From Lasiosphaeria ovina (taxonomy: Eukaryota; Ascomycota; Sordariomycetes; Sordariales; Lasiosphaeriaceae), in contig JAULSN010000005.1 in NCBI GenBank assembly GCA_033439765.1, forward strand, positions 558,001 through 622,000: a stretch of DNA of 64,000 nucleotides, given 5' to 3'. This document shows positions 1 through 10,171 of the stretch, one piece after another. The notes below the pieces were generated by a model, which saw only the letters and a list, made by a program, of their open reading frames with translations, was not told the DNA's origin and ran no database searches. Position numbers and translations under genes: made by a program. Position 1 is the first letter of the stretch. Each line of letters starts with the position of its first letter.

Positions 1-787
1 AACCAGGGCCAGCAACAGATGTGGTCAAGCTTCCGCTCTCGATATAAACACCCGACCAGAAATAGTCCTCGGTGGAATCCGGGTAGCCATCTCGAGGCAA
101 CTCCAAGACACCAACGTGCCAATCAGCTCCGTTGCTGCTGGTGCTCGCCTTCACTGGGGCCACTGTTTGGGTCAGAGCATCACCGCCGGTGGAGTGCCAG
201 AAACCGACAGTGCCAGCGGTGAAGTCGATCTCATAGGCAACGTTGTGCCAGACGCCGGCGATCCATTCGGTGCTCCACTGTGTTTGGCCGCCGATGCACC
301 ATCGCAGCAGCGGATCCGAGACGCCGGCAGCGCCAGACAGCCACCCCGACTTGAGTTCGGTGAAGTGGCTCTCGAAGAAAGCGATCTGGTGCTCGCGCGT
401 GGTTGCTGGCGCGTTGACGTCCTTGCGCATCAAAGAGAAGTGGTAGTAGACCTTGCCCTGATTGATGGCAGCGGTGGTCTGTGGAATTAGCTCTGTTCGC
501 CTCATGTTTTGGCCATTCCAGTACGCCGTGTTGTCCAGCGTGATCTTGGCGCCCTGCTTGGAGCCCGGGTCGGCCGGATTCTTGAACGAAGGGGACAGGT
601 TGACGTAGGATGCGACGGTAGATGACCCGTGGATATAATACTGGTATGGCCCGACCTGATTTCCCCATGACCATTTTTCCAGGTCGGTCGACGCTGTGAA
701 GTCGTTGAACCTGCCATCCCAAAGCACTGTCCCAGCAGAGACGGCCGTAACGTGGGCGGTGAGACCAAAGAGAGCTGTGCACTTCAT
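1..787 (-). CDS. GH131 beta-glucanase, secreted (3' end outside window)
   Basis: A single open frame runs from ATG at 787 to the left edge (262 codons, no stop). Residues 1-18 form a signal peptide ending in VSAG. The rest reads as a glycoside hydrolase family 131 catalytic domain: LWDGRFNDF near the start, WSWGNQVGPYQYYIHG, a central RRTEL segment, and REHQIAFFESHFTELK followed by GVWHNVAYEIDF and TVGFWHSTGG. GH131 enzymes are extracellular fungal glucanases acting on beta-1,3/1,6 and beta-1,4 glucans, so a plant or fungal cell-wall role is likely. The visible part nearly equals a whole catalytic domain; whether a CBM1 follows cannot be seen. Family call is confident; exact substrate is not known. 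Confidence 0.85.
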   Translation of the reverse strand, partial: MKCTALFGLTAHVTAVSAGTVLWDGRFNDFTASTDLEKWSWGNQVGPYQYYIHGSSTVASYVNLSPSFKNPADPGSKQGAKITLDNTAYWNGQNMRRTELIPQTTAAINQGKVYYHFSLMRKDVNAPATTREHQIAFFESHFTELKSGWLSGAAGVSDPLLRWCIGGQTQWSTEWIAGVWHNVAYEIDFTAGTVGFWHSTGGDALTQTVAPVKASTSSNGADWHVGVLELPRDGYPDSTEDYFWSGVYIESGSLTTSVAGPG

Positions 788-2311
788 CTTGACGAAAAGA
801 GCGACACGATGGAAGATCTAGAGATTTGGCTGTGGTGTCCTGGAAGGAGGCAACTTCTTATAGACAAGCCGAGAGCGGGCCCATTCTTAGGTATCGCCAT
901 CCTGACAACCCGCGCTTCGAACGGACGGATGGCCATGGTGGGAAATCTGGAAGCACCATGTGGTGCCTGGCAGAGGAAAGACATTCTGTTCTCGCGATGG
1001 CGGCCCGATCTTGGCCAAGGTTGCAATGTTGCGGAAGCAGAGCTCGAATTGTCCTGTTCAAGCCATAGTCTGGTGTTGGGGGAAGGTTCAGAGTGGATCG
1101 ATCGGCTGTGTTCCCGGGCGCCGGGCCGTTTTACACGACTGGGATCGTGCAATTTCCAGACAGCTGCTATTCCCACAGTGATCTTTGGAATCACCACTAC
1201 TACCAAAGATCCACGGAAGCTAATAAGTAGTATAGAACTATATTCCTAAATGTAGTTCATGTTAATAACCCATTGCCCTTTTCTATTTTAAAGAAAGACC
1301 GCGGAATACTTACCATTTGCCGGTCACTTGCCCCTTGTCGAATTCCCAAATCGGCTAGACTTAGTCCAAATACGTTACCAAGCATTAAATTGGCCACTAA
1401 ACCCCAAAATAGAAGGTGGGGGTCTTTCCCCAGCAGAATGACAGCGGCGCCGGGGCACAACACTTTCTCCAAGGTTGAGAGTGCAACCCAACATGCTTCC
1501 GAATTCCGCGCCGGATCCTGCTCAGATATATTAGCAGTCCTATTGCAACCCGGATTGACTTTCAGCCTCCCGCTCCATTTACAAATCGCAGCGCTAATGC
1601 TTCGCTTAGTGCGGTTTCCCCTTCAGATGGGAACAGCGGCCAGGTTCGCAGCTACTACAAGGGATTTGGGTTCGTCAGTGAGTGCTCCTTCAAGTTGCGA
1701 ACCGGTGGTCTCTTTTCAACTCACCTCCTTCCGAATCACAGGCCTCCCGTCCTCTTGGGCAGGCATCCGCCTACTATTTTCAGTATTAAGGAACATCCCC
1801 AAGGAACCTTACCCATGAAGGTTCTGTACAGTATTGGTACGTACTATTTTCTATTTCGCCCCCTCCTGCCTTCGCGTCCTGTCACGCAACCCTCATTGGC
1901 ATGCTTGCTCTGCTTCTAGCCACCGGATCTTTTGACGTTCTTTCCCTTTTAATATGGATGCTGCTTTGAGTTTTGTATCTTACCATCAGCTCCTTCTGCT
2001 CTGTTCATACCATGGCGTCCCACTCGACCTGGCGTCTCTGCTTCCCCTAGATATCCCTCCAAGCCGTTGATGTCAAGTGGGAAACTGGGCCGGACAAACG
2101 AACGATTTTCCAGCCTTGCAGCAATTCCTGTTCCATCCAAGCCGCCCCGAGTTTACCCATTTCTCTCCAACTCTTTGCAAGGCAGAGACCAGCTCGGCTC
2201 TTCCAGCTTACCATCTCCGGCAATTTTGCCCTTCTCGGGTCAAGGAGTTCCTATCCCTACAACCATCCCTCAAACGTTCTTCCAACCGCCCTGGGAAATT
2301 TATCTGACGAG
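788..2311. other. Intergenic spacer with one possible exon
   Basis: Apart from the candidate minus-strand exon at 1314-1517, the open frames here are short, mutually overlapping and show no recognisable protein. The part next to 787 should hold the GH131 promoter, but I see no clear TATA box. Confidence 0.5.
1314..1517 (-). CDS. Candidate internal exon or gene relic, unidentified
   Basis: A 204-nt open stretch on the minus strand is bounded by a good acceptor (CTGAGCAG before 1517, with CTAAT upstream) and a consensus donor GTAAGT at 1313-1308, and is phase 0. It encodes 68 residues including CPGAAVILLGKDPHLLFWGL and GNVFGLSLADLGIRQGAS, which reads like folded protein rather than noise. I do not recognise the family, and I found no convincing neighbouring exons, so it may be a relic of a lost gene. 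Confidence 0.3.
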
Positions 2312-3610
2312 ATGGAGCGTCGCCGTAGCAGCTACCGGCAAAACGCCTTTTCGTCTTTCATCCCATTGGACACCACCAGTCACAATGCAGCCCAGGGACA
2401 GCGCAGCCCTGACAGCACAACCACCGATCATCAACCAGATCAGATCAACCCGCTCGTAGCGCAGTGCCATCGACTTGAAGACGAAGTACGACAGCTCTCT
2501 GAGCAAGTCCGAAGACTGTCCGAGTCGCTTGCCACGCCGCCGGAGCGGCGGAACCAAGCCAACGCATCGGCAGCGGACCATGATCCGGTCTCGGAGCCAC
2601 AGTCATACCCGGAGGCCTCGAGAGAATCCGGAACGGCCTCGGAAGACTCGAGAACGGCCTCAGAAGAATCTGGAAGGGCTTCAAAGGAGTCTGGGAGGCG
2701 GTCAGGGCAACCGGATCATGCCTCCATTCCGCAATCGGGACATCCAGAGCATGCACCCCTTCAGCAAGAGGCGCAAGCAGCTCAGCCATACCGTCGACCA
2801 AACTTCAACATCCCATACGCCCTGAACCTCTACAACCGCGGCTATTCAGACCTACGTGTCGGCGTGCATCAAAGCTGCTTGGGCGAGGACTTTTGCATCG
2901 ATCTGGCCCCGTCTGATGTACCTGGCATGAGCCTCCTTTATGGCTTCATTCTTCAACACTCTTCAGCATTGGCCAGAGTTAAACTTAATCGCCATGGACG
3001 ATACGCCATCACCGTCTCTTTAATACCATGTCGGCCAAACGGTCCCAGCAATCCGACAGACCTCCCCCATACCTTCCGATTTCCGGACGAGTACGGCGTG
3101 TTTGGCTTTGTTGCGGAAGTTCAAGACCCCAGCGGTACTGGCGTGCTACTAGAACATTTCAGGTGGCAGCAGATTGACCGGCTCAACCTTGAATGGATAA
3201 CCAACTGGAAGTCCCACCACGGGTGGTGTTTGATCGGCGATGTGGTCTCTGGCCAGAGCTCATCGCCCCCCGGTGTGAGAGACGTCGTGGCTTGTTACGC
3301 AAGCAACCGCGCGTGGAAGGCATCCGGAGAGACGCTGTCTTTGGAGAGGAGTCGCTCCAAGGTTGGGAGAATCAGGTTCTTAGATAGTGTTGACATGGGA
3401 AGATTTGATGAGCGCTGGGTCACGTTGGCAGTGGTGTCTGTAATGGCAATTTATGGGTCAGAGGAATGGATGGATGATCAACTGCGGCCGAGGTATGGAG
3501 GGTCATCGACTCAACAATCATCGGGGCTTCCACCACATATGTTGATGACTCCTTCTGCACCTCCACCTGCGGCTATTGCTCCTAACCCTGTTTTCCTCCA
3601 CGTCGCATAG
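2312..3610 (+). CDS. Tubby/LURP-one-like hypothetical protein, 432 aa
   Basis: Single-exon frame from ATG 2312. Residues 1-150 are disordered and rich in Ser, Glu, Gln and Arg, with a short heptad-like stretch (LEDEVRQLSEQVRRLSESL, about 53-71) and a repeated ASEESGRASKESG-type motif. Residues about 165-395 look globular: alternating beta-strand-like segments ending in a hydrophobic helix, ERWVTLAVVSVMAIYG. That order, strands around a closing central helix, resembles the tubby/LURP-one-related fold found in many uncharacterised fungal proteins, but the match is by eye only. The Pro/Ala tail is low complexity. No neighbour suggests a pathway. The frame is long and intact, so I am confident it is a gene but not of its function. 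Confidence 0.6.
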   Translation: MERRRSSYRQNAFSSFIPLDTTSHNAAQGQRSPDSTTTDHQPDQINPLVAQCHRLEDEVRQLSEQVRRLSESLATPPERRNQANASAADHDPVSEPQSYPEASRESGTASEDSRTASEESGRASKESGRRSGQPDHASIPQSGHPEHAPLQQEAQAAQPYRRPNFNIPYALNLYNRGYSDLRVGVHQSCLGEDFCIDLAPSDVPGMSLLYGFILQHSSALARVKLNRHGRYAITVSLIPCRPNGPSNPTDLPHTFRFPDEYGVFGFVAEVQDPSGTGVLLEHFRWQQIDRLNLEWITNWKSHHGWCLIGDVVSGQSSSPPGVRDVVACYASNRAWKASGETLSLERSRSKVGRIRFLDSVDMGRFDERWVTLAVVSVMAIYGSEEWMDDQLRPRYGGSSTQQSSGLPPHMLMTPSAPPPAAIAPNPVFLHVA

Positions 3611-3764
3611 CATAAATTCTTTTTGCATTAGACAGTAGCTACGCCCTAAAAACAGAAATTACGCCTCTTGATTTGTCTTTTGGGCCTCCCCGTGAACAAT
3701 AAGGCCTCCTGTACGAAAGCAGCAGTTATTGGTATTTCGGGCGATTATGTACGGCGCAAAGTGA

Positions 3765-5197
3765 TCAAAGACATGTCCTCGCCACGAAGTAGGCGCCCAG
3801 CACCAGCGCGGCTAACAAAAGAAACAGGTTGACAAAGGCACGCTCGACCCACCGCTTGTTGCACTGCTCCTCGCGGGCCTTCCAGCCGCCGCTGACGGCG
3901 TTGGCGTGCGGGAACTCGGCCTCGGGCACCGGCTTACCCAGGAATCGGCACAGCGGCTCCCAGCCGTCCTCGATCTGCCACTCGAGCAGCCGCTCCTTGG
4001 GCACGAGGCCGCGGATCATGCTGCTGTGCTCTTTTGGGTATTAGCTTTGCTGTGATGGAGTTGTGCAGCACCGTTCGTGAGGAGGTGGAGGTTGTCCCGC
4101 TGCCAGGGGGGAAGTGCACTGTGGAAAGGGGCTTGGAGGCACACCGCCGCCAAACGACACAGCAAAAAAGAGAGAAAAGAAAAAAGCCCGAAATGAAAGA
4201 CGAAGAGGAAGCGCAGAAAAAGCAAATGCAAAGGCAACAAAAACAAAAAAAAAAAACTCACCCCGATGAACCCACGCGGCGTTCCCGCGTATCGCCTTGG
4301 CCATGTCGCCGTCGGGGGCGCGGAACAGCAGCGGCCAGAGGAAGCGCTCGAAGACGTGCCAGGCCCAGAAGCACTCGCGGTCGAGCCACGACGCGACATA
4401 GAAGCCCCAGCTGGCGTTGGCGTGCACCAGCGTGGCCTCGAGGCTGCGGCGCCACGCCGCCTCGTCGCGCCGCGTGTTGAGCACCACCTTGGCCGACGGG
4501 TACGCCGCGATCATGTCGGCGGCGAACACGCTGGCTGCTGCGTCCGTGACGGCCACTGCGTGTCCCAGCAGCGCGTCGAAATCCGCCGCTGTGAGCGTTG
4601 CTGGCGGGGCTCGCTTGGAGGAGGGGGATGATGACGGGGACGAGAACCATTTCTTGCGCGCCAGGCGCACCCAGCCTGGCGAGTGGCATTCGTCGTCGTA
4701 GACTATGTCCCTTTAGGGGGTGGAGTTGTGGTGAGCTTAATTGTCATTTTGTCATTTCTTCTTCCCTCCTTTTTAAAGATCCCCCTTTTCCGCCCCCCTT
4801 TTTTCCTTCTCCATTTTGGCGTGCATCCCATTCCGGCTGCATTTATTTGCGTTGCGACAACAAAAGGGAAAAAAAGGAAAAAAAGGGGGCGGGGCAATTA
4901 AAAAACTCACCAGCCGTGGTACGTGTAGTCGTAGCCGAGCATCAGCAGGGCCTGCTGCAGCGACTCGGTGCCGGACCGCGGCAGGCCGACGCAGATGACC
5001 TCCATGGGCCGGGTGCGCTTGCGCGGCGGCGGCGGGTTCGGCAGCTGGTACAGCCGCTCGATGGCGCGCCACAGCCAGCTGTCGAGGCTGATGTGCACCG
5101 ACGACGGCACGAGCCAGGCGAGGCTCACTGCCTGCGCGGCACCTTCATTCCCTTTGTGCGAGCGCGGCCGCCCGTCCTGCGGTTTGATGTGGCCCAT
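3765..5197 (-). CDS. Sulfotransferase-family P-loop protein (3 exons)
   Basis: Exons 5197-4911, 4710-4262 and 4030-3765 join in frame through GTGAGT donors and AAAG acceptors, giving 333 aa. The P-loop GLPRSGTESL follows MEVICV, then YHGWDIVYDDE spans intron 1. Further on come VFAADMIAAYPSAKVVLNTR (PAPS-binding-like strand and Arg), then LVPKERLLEWQIEDGWEPLCRFLGKPVP and a C-terminal hydrophobic segment (LFLLLAALVLGAYFV) likely to anchor it in a membrane. This is the fungal Sulfotransfer_4 layout, whose members are often labelled P-loop NTPase or NAD-epimerase; substrates are unknown. The start is uncertain: ATG 5197 gives a 64-residue leader, whereas ATG 5005 begins right before the P-loop domain. 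Confidence 0.75.
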
Positions 5198-7046
5198 TTG
5201 TGTGTGTGTTTCGGGTCCTTCTCCCTGGGCTCCCGAGCCTTGGCTTGGCTGCGTCTGCGTCTGCGTCTGCGATGCGATGCGCTGTGGGGGAAAGTCTGGG
5301 GAAACCCTTGGCGACGGGACTCCGGTGGTTAGCGAGCGATAACACCAAACTACCCTGCGATGAGGTGATTGCCTCTGGGAGGCTCTGCTTTTATACAAGT
5401 CGGGTCTCGGATGTGTGTGTGTGTATGTGTGCTGGGTTGTCCTTGGGACTCCAATACCAAGCAAGGGTGGCTGTCCAGTTCCTGCATTGCCTTGCCGTGT
5501 CCAAAACCTCCGGTGCTCTATAAACTCTGCGGTTTCCCCTGCCATGACAGCCTCTTCCTCATTTCCATTCCCCTAGGCCTTACCGAGCGCCGCTATAATT
5601 GGCGACAAAAAGTCCAAGAAACGTCCATGCCATGCCGTCATACCCGTGCTGTTCACTCCCAATAACACGAGAAGTCCAATGCAATATCCCAAAATTCCAT
5701 GCGGCTTTCCCAGTGCCGTTATACCCGTTCGTCACCCCCCTGAGACGATCGAGTGTTCTCCGACCTGGCTGGCTGAGCCAATGCCGTTCGGCGGCGCGCA
5801 GCGTGGTAAAAGCATGTTTATTTGCCTGCCTGTCTTGTTGGGGTACAGACATGACAGACGAGCGAGCATTGTTTGTACGCGCGTCTCCACCCGTTCAGAG
5901 GTTTTATTTCGCCCGACATGTTGTGTAGAGGCGGCTTGTGCAATAGCAATATGGAAGCCTGGCCATAGTCGTATAACTGAGAGAGGGAATGATAGGCTGA
6001 TGGGGGGGTTTGGGGGAGAGATGGCGGCTAATGCCAACAGTTTCCAACATTTTTCCCTTTTGCGGTGGCTAGTTTGTTCCTATTTTGTTGCTATCCCATT
6101 TTACACATGGCTTCTCCGTCGGGAAATGGCGTTGCTGGCTCCCGAGCACAAGTACCGGCCGGCGGAAAACACTACACCGAAATCCCAAAGCCGGGTGTCG
6201 GCAGCGGCACCTTCCCCACAGTCCCACTGGAGGACATGGAGGGCAGCGCCTTCCCCATGGGGTAAATTGGGGACTTTGCCCTGCATGCCAGCCCCGGCTG
6301 CGATTTCGGATGCTCGTTTCGTCCCGCTTCTTTGGTTCTGCATCTTCTGGCTATTGTTGCGCTGTGTAATATCTGCAAGCCTTGATGGCCAGATACATCC
6401 ATGTCTAGACAGAGATGATTGTCTGTCGAAATGGCTCTTGGCAAGACGTGGTGACGTAGCCCTCCTTTTTTTCCCCTTTCCTGCCTGTGTCTACTCTGCT
6501 GTACGACCTCGTAATGTACCTCGACTCTGACGCCGCCTGGAAAGGGGGTTCAATTTCAAGGGGAGATGAGGGGAAGAAGGGCGATTACCTGTCCTCATTC
6601 CCCGTTTGGGTGCGGTGCCGTATCGGATTAAATGCTACCATAAATACACACGGCTCGGCTGAAGTTCGCCTACGGATGCTGCCGGATCGGCTGCCTTGCC
6701 TGTCTTAACACGCCTGTTAACTCTCTCTGCTATGGAGATAATTTCGTCTCGCAGCGAGCGGAGAGGACCCGGGTCATTGACAATATTGCGTTCGGATGTC
6801 GCCCTCGGCTACCTGGAGGGTGGGAACTCCTGCCTCGTACGACTTCCGTGCACGTGTTGGCCACTCTTTACTCAGATTTACAGGCCACGACACCACACGA
6901 CATGCCGAGCAGCTCCGAGAGGGGTACCCGCTCCGTCAGAGACAGCCAGAGGTGCACCGTCTCTGCCTGCGGCCGGAAGCCACAGCACGAGAGAGAGGAA
7001 CACGACCGATCGACAAACATGCTTCATTGCTTCCATTACTCTAAAA
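5198..7046. other. Long intergenic region, no gene seen
   Basis: About 1.85 kb between divergent neighbours holds only short overlapping frames without domain character. A short TG-rich tract sits near 5411-5432. It should contain the sulfotransferase promoter and the 3' flank of the epimerase. Confidence 0.5.
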
Positions 7047-8024
7047 TTACTTCTTCAAGCTGTCGATGTACTCCTTGACCAGCCCATCGGCCGATTCGTC
7101 GACGACGAGCCCGAGGCGCAGGGGCGTGCTGATGTCAAAGTCTTGGGGCCAGCTGCGGAGGATGGCCTCCTGAGCGGGGTCCGTCTCCTCGCGCAGCAAC
7201 TTCAGCCGGTCCTCGCCGCCGTGCCGCGCCAGCGCGTCCATCAGCTCCTGCACAGACGCCGAGATGCCCGGGAAGTTGATGTGGCGACGGTGCGCCGGCA
7301 GCGCCGCGCTGTCCATGCGCAGCACGCGCACCAGGTTCTCGGCGATGGCGCTCGGCGACGACAGAAACGACTTGAAGCCGCGGTCCGCGATGGGGATCAC
7401 GCACTCCTGCCCGTGCATGGGCTCGCGGATCATGCCCGACAGGAACGACGACGCCGCCTGCGTCGGCTTGCCTGGCCGGACCGAGATGGTCGGGAAGCGC
7501 ACGATGAAGGCGTCGAGCAGGCCCTTGCGGTGCAGGTCGTTGAGCAAGATCTCTGTCATGAGCTTGTGCGTGCCATATGTGCCCTGCGGAGTGGGGGCGA
7601 TGTCGTCGGTGACGCGGGCGGGCAGGGGCTGCCCGTAGACGGCCTGGGAGCTGGCGTAGACGACGCGCACGCCTGGATTAGAGCGTCGGAGAGCGTCGAG
7701 CAGGCCGCGTACGCTGTCGAGGTTGACGGCGAGCGAGAGGTCCAAGTTGGCCTCGGACCCGGCCGACATGATGCCGTGGAAGATGAAGACGGCGCCGAGG
7801 GGCTGGGCAGCGGCGATGACGGACCGCACAAAGGCTGGGTCTGTAATGTCGCCCTTGATGCACGTGGCGTGCTCGGGATACTTGACGCCATCGGGCACAA
7901 TGGGGTCGGCGAGATCGGTCAGCACGAGGCGGTACTGCGGCTCGTTGAGCAGACGCGAGGCCAACAGAGGGCCGACGAGACCGCCGGCGCCCGTGATGAT
8001 GATGTTGATGCGTTCGGAGTCCAT
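7047..8024 (-). CDS. NAD-dependent epimerase/dehydratase (SDR), 325 aa
   Basis: Intronless frame from ATG 8024. The N-terminal Rossmann motif GAGGLVG (residues 12-18) follows a beta-strand INIIIT; D60 in KGDITD fits the adenine-binding Asp. The catalytic set of extended SDRs is present: Ser in VVYASSQAVYG (about 125) and YGTHK (Tyr150, Lys154). The motif order and the segment RFPTISVRPGKP with a C-terminal HINFPGISASVQELMDAL resemble D-erythronate dehydrogenase-like epimerases, cytosolic enzymes of sugar-acid oxidation. That subfamily assignment is from motif memory, not a search. Length matches the family and no breaks are visible. A 453-codon frame on the other strand is an antisense shadow. 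Confidence 0.85.
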   Translation of the reverse strand: MDSERINIIITGAGGLVGPLLASRLLNEPQYRLVLTDLADPIVPDGVKYPEHATCIKGDITDPAFVRSVIAAAQPLGAVFIFHGIMSAGSEANLDLSLAVNLDSVRGLLDALRRSNPGVRVVYASSQAVYGQPLPARVTDDIAPTPQGTYGTHKLMTEILLNDLHRKGLLDAFIVRFPTISVRPGKPTQAASSFLSGMIREPMHGQECVIPIADRGFKSFLSSPSAIAENLVRVLRMDSAALPAHRRHINFPGISASVQELMDALARHGGEDRLKLLREETDPAQEAILRSWPQDFDISTPLRLGLVVDESADGLVKEYIDSLKK

Positions 8025-9317
8025 GTTGCCGTCGTTACGTCTCTCTTTGTCTTCTAATATGATACTTCATATGATGGAGAAACTCGATCGCGAGACGAGA
8101 GGGGAATGGCACAGATAACAGTCGCGGGGCTTTCCATGGCTGGTCTGGCGCCCCCTTCCCCTCGTCGTGGCGACGCATCACCTGCTGCAATGCGGGGGTA
8201 GAGGCTAACGTCTGTATGCACCTTGTATGGATGCTGAGGTGGATGCCTATGGTTGGAAATGGGAGGGGCGCCGCCGCGCTAACACTGCACAGCGGCGTTC
8301 TGCGGAGGTAGCGGCTGTTAGTGGGCTCGGAGCAGGCATGCTGCAGCTACTCCGTATCGCCGACCGGTGCGGTGTATGCGCCGGCGCCTAACTTCTCGGC
8401 ACATTTTGACCAGCTCATCAGCTGTCTGACTTTTTTCTCATCTCTCCTAACCTCTCTTCTAACTTCTTTTCTTCCACTACTTTTCACTTCTTTGACTTAC
8501 TTTAGGTAGACCAAGCGGCTCATACCACTATCATTAGGAGACTACTACCATCAGGTCTTCATAAAGTTGATCTCCCCTGACCTATTATAAATAATCTGGT
8601 GTTCTTTCTTTCTTCCTTTCTTAGCTAACCACCTTATATAAGTTGGCTGGACTACCCTCTCTGATCTAACGGGGGCACGTTGGGGCTCCTTGGCCCACAT
8701 GGAGCAGCGACCGCGATGTGGAAATAAATAGGTATATACCGGCAACTTTTCTTCTCTTCCTTTTCCGAGCTTTTCTGAAGAAATCTACCATCTTTCTTTA
8801 ACGACCCAATTAAGTCGTCCAGGCTTGCGCACGAGCTAATACCTTACTTCGATATATTGAGTACCTGGTATGACTTTTATCTACCCTTGAGTCTTGCCTT
8901 GTGTTTGCGTTGTTTGTTCTGCGGAAGAGTGAGCTTCCATCTCTTCAGTAGGAATGGCAGTTCAGCTTAAGGGTGGTCGTCTTGCGCAAGCCTATCTCAT
9001 CGCCAAGCATACAGCAAGGGATAGGGCCAGTGAGGCAGTTGTTGATAATCTTGGCCTCTGTGCCCGCCATTAACAAGAATAAAGTCGGGGCTCCTTGGCC
9101 CACGTGGAGCAGGGAACAGAACGGGAAAAGAAATACAAACTGCCAATTTGGTAGGAGAGGAGGGTAAATACCTCCCAGAGCTTCCAACAATCACTGTCTG
9201 CCGCTCCAGCGACCGAAGCCTTACCTCTGTCTTGGTAAAGATTTTAACACGCTGTGCTGCGTTGGAGAGATTGGGGACGGCCTTTTTGCTGATGCGAGTA
9301 TTCCTGCTTGAATAAAA
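8025..9317. other. Gene-poor AT-rich spacer with a short direct repeat
   Basis: No credible coding frame. The 26-nt block beginning GGGGCTCCTTGGCCCAC occurs at 8684-8709 and again at 9088-9113 in the same orientation with one mismatch in the core, which suggests remnants of a dispersed element. Pyrimidine-rich tracts dominate 8430-8520. Confidence 0.45.
8684..9113 (+). repeat. Pair of short direct repeats about 404 bp apart
   Basis: GGGGCTCCTTGGCCCACATGGAGCAG at 8684 and the same string with one A-to-G change at 9088. Flanks are not similar beyond this block, so I cannot assign it to an LTR or transposon. Confidence 0.4.
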
Positions 9318-9622
9318 AGAATCGGGAGAGTCGATTGCTACTAGGAACTGTCAGTCGATTGAGAAACAAATCGGGACTGTCGATTCCTATCGGGAGAGTC
9401 GATTAATACAAGAATCAGGACTGTCGATTGCTATCTAGAAAGTCGATTACTGCTAGGGACAGTCGTCCATTGCTATCGGGACAGTCGATCAATAAAAGAA
9501 TCGGAACTGCCGATTCCTATCGGGGTTGTCGATTTATATCGGGGTTGTCGATTTATATCGGGGTTGTCGATTTATATCGGGAGAGTCGATTTATATCGGG
9601 AGAGTCGATTGCCATCAGGAGA
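9318..9622 (+). repeat. Degenerate minisatellite, about 19-21 bp unit
   Basis: About fifteen imperfect tandem units of the form TATCGGGAGAGTCGATT/ TATCGGGGTTGTCGATT, most regular between 9513 and 9610, where three GGGGTTGTCGATTTATATC units are identical. The array ends directly at the left end of the inverted-repeat element at 9626. No coding role. Confidence 0.85.
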
Positions 9623-9625
9623 GTA

Positions 9626-9884
9626 TAATCCAATCCCTGAAGTTTGTTAGCGGTGGACTTTCTATTCTAACATTTAAAAGGCCTCAATATCTTACGGCTC
9701 GCCCGAAAGATTTTTCGCCGAGGGGGGGAAAAGCTATTATAACCCCTATTTTAGAATCCCAGAGGCCCATCTCATCTCCAAAGATACCCATTAGAGGCTT
9801 ACCCTGGCCGGTTAATTTACTGTGCTATAGCATTTATTCTGCCCAAGTACTAGGCTAACAAACATTCATTCGTGGACTGGATTG
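9626..9884. mobile_element. MITE-like element, TA target site, copy 1 (259 bp)
   Basis: Terminal inverted repeats: left TAATCCAATCCCTGAAGTTT then GTTAG, right end reading CTAACAAACATTCATTCGTG then GACTGGATTG, each next to a TA dinucleotide (9624-9625 and 9885-9886). A second, inverted-orientation copy of similar length lies at 40935-41189 and shares an internal block CGGCTCGCCCGAAAGATTTT. TA duplications and short length without an ORF fit a non-autonomous Tc1/mariner (Fot/pogo-type) element. The C-terminal codons of the candidate ORF at 9866-10171 lie in its right end. Confidence 0.7.
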
Positions 9885-10171
9885 TACGTCTTGCGATCTT
9901 TGCCCTCCAAACCTACCAAGTTTCTGGCCTCTTCAAAATCGATATCTTGCGGCGGGAGGCCTGCTGTAATTGAGGGTTGAAAGAGCGTATGAGAACGCGA
10001 CATCGCATCATCGCCCGGGTTTATAGCGGTACATGCGTTACCGTTACCGGTAGGTTGGCCGGTAGCATCGTGTGTTGCCTGGGGGAAGGATGGCGCGGTA
10101 CAATCTGCAAAGCTCGCGAGGACAGGGTTCGGAACAAAACCCCTCGAGCCGGATATTTTTTCGGGGTCCAT
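9866..10171 (-). CDS. Hypothetical 101-aa ORF, weak
   Basis: ATG at 10171, stop inside the right terminus of the adjacent inverted-repeat element, so its last six residues are element-derived. No domain, no signal peptide, no membrane segment; composition is unremarkable (DPEKISGSRGFVPNPVLASF at the start). It may be chance. Confidence 0.2.
   Translation of the reverse strand: MDPEKISGSRGFVPNPVLASFADCTAPSFPQATHDATGQPTGNGNACTAINPGDDAMSRSHTLFQPSITAGLPPQDIDFEEARNLVGLEGKDRKTYNPVHE

Noticed and set aside
6696..8057. Plus-strand open frame of 453 codons
   Set aside because: It is antisense to the epimerase, whose codons and motifs are real; GC-rich third positions keep the opposite frame open.
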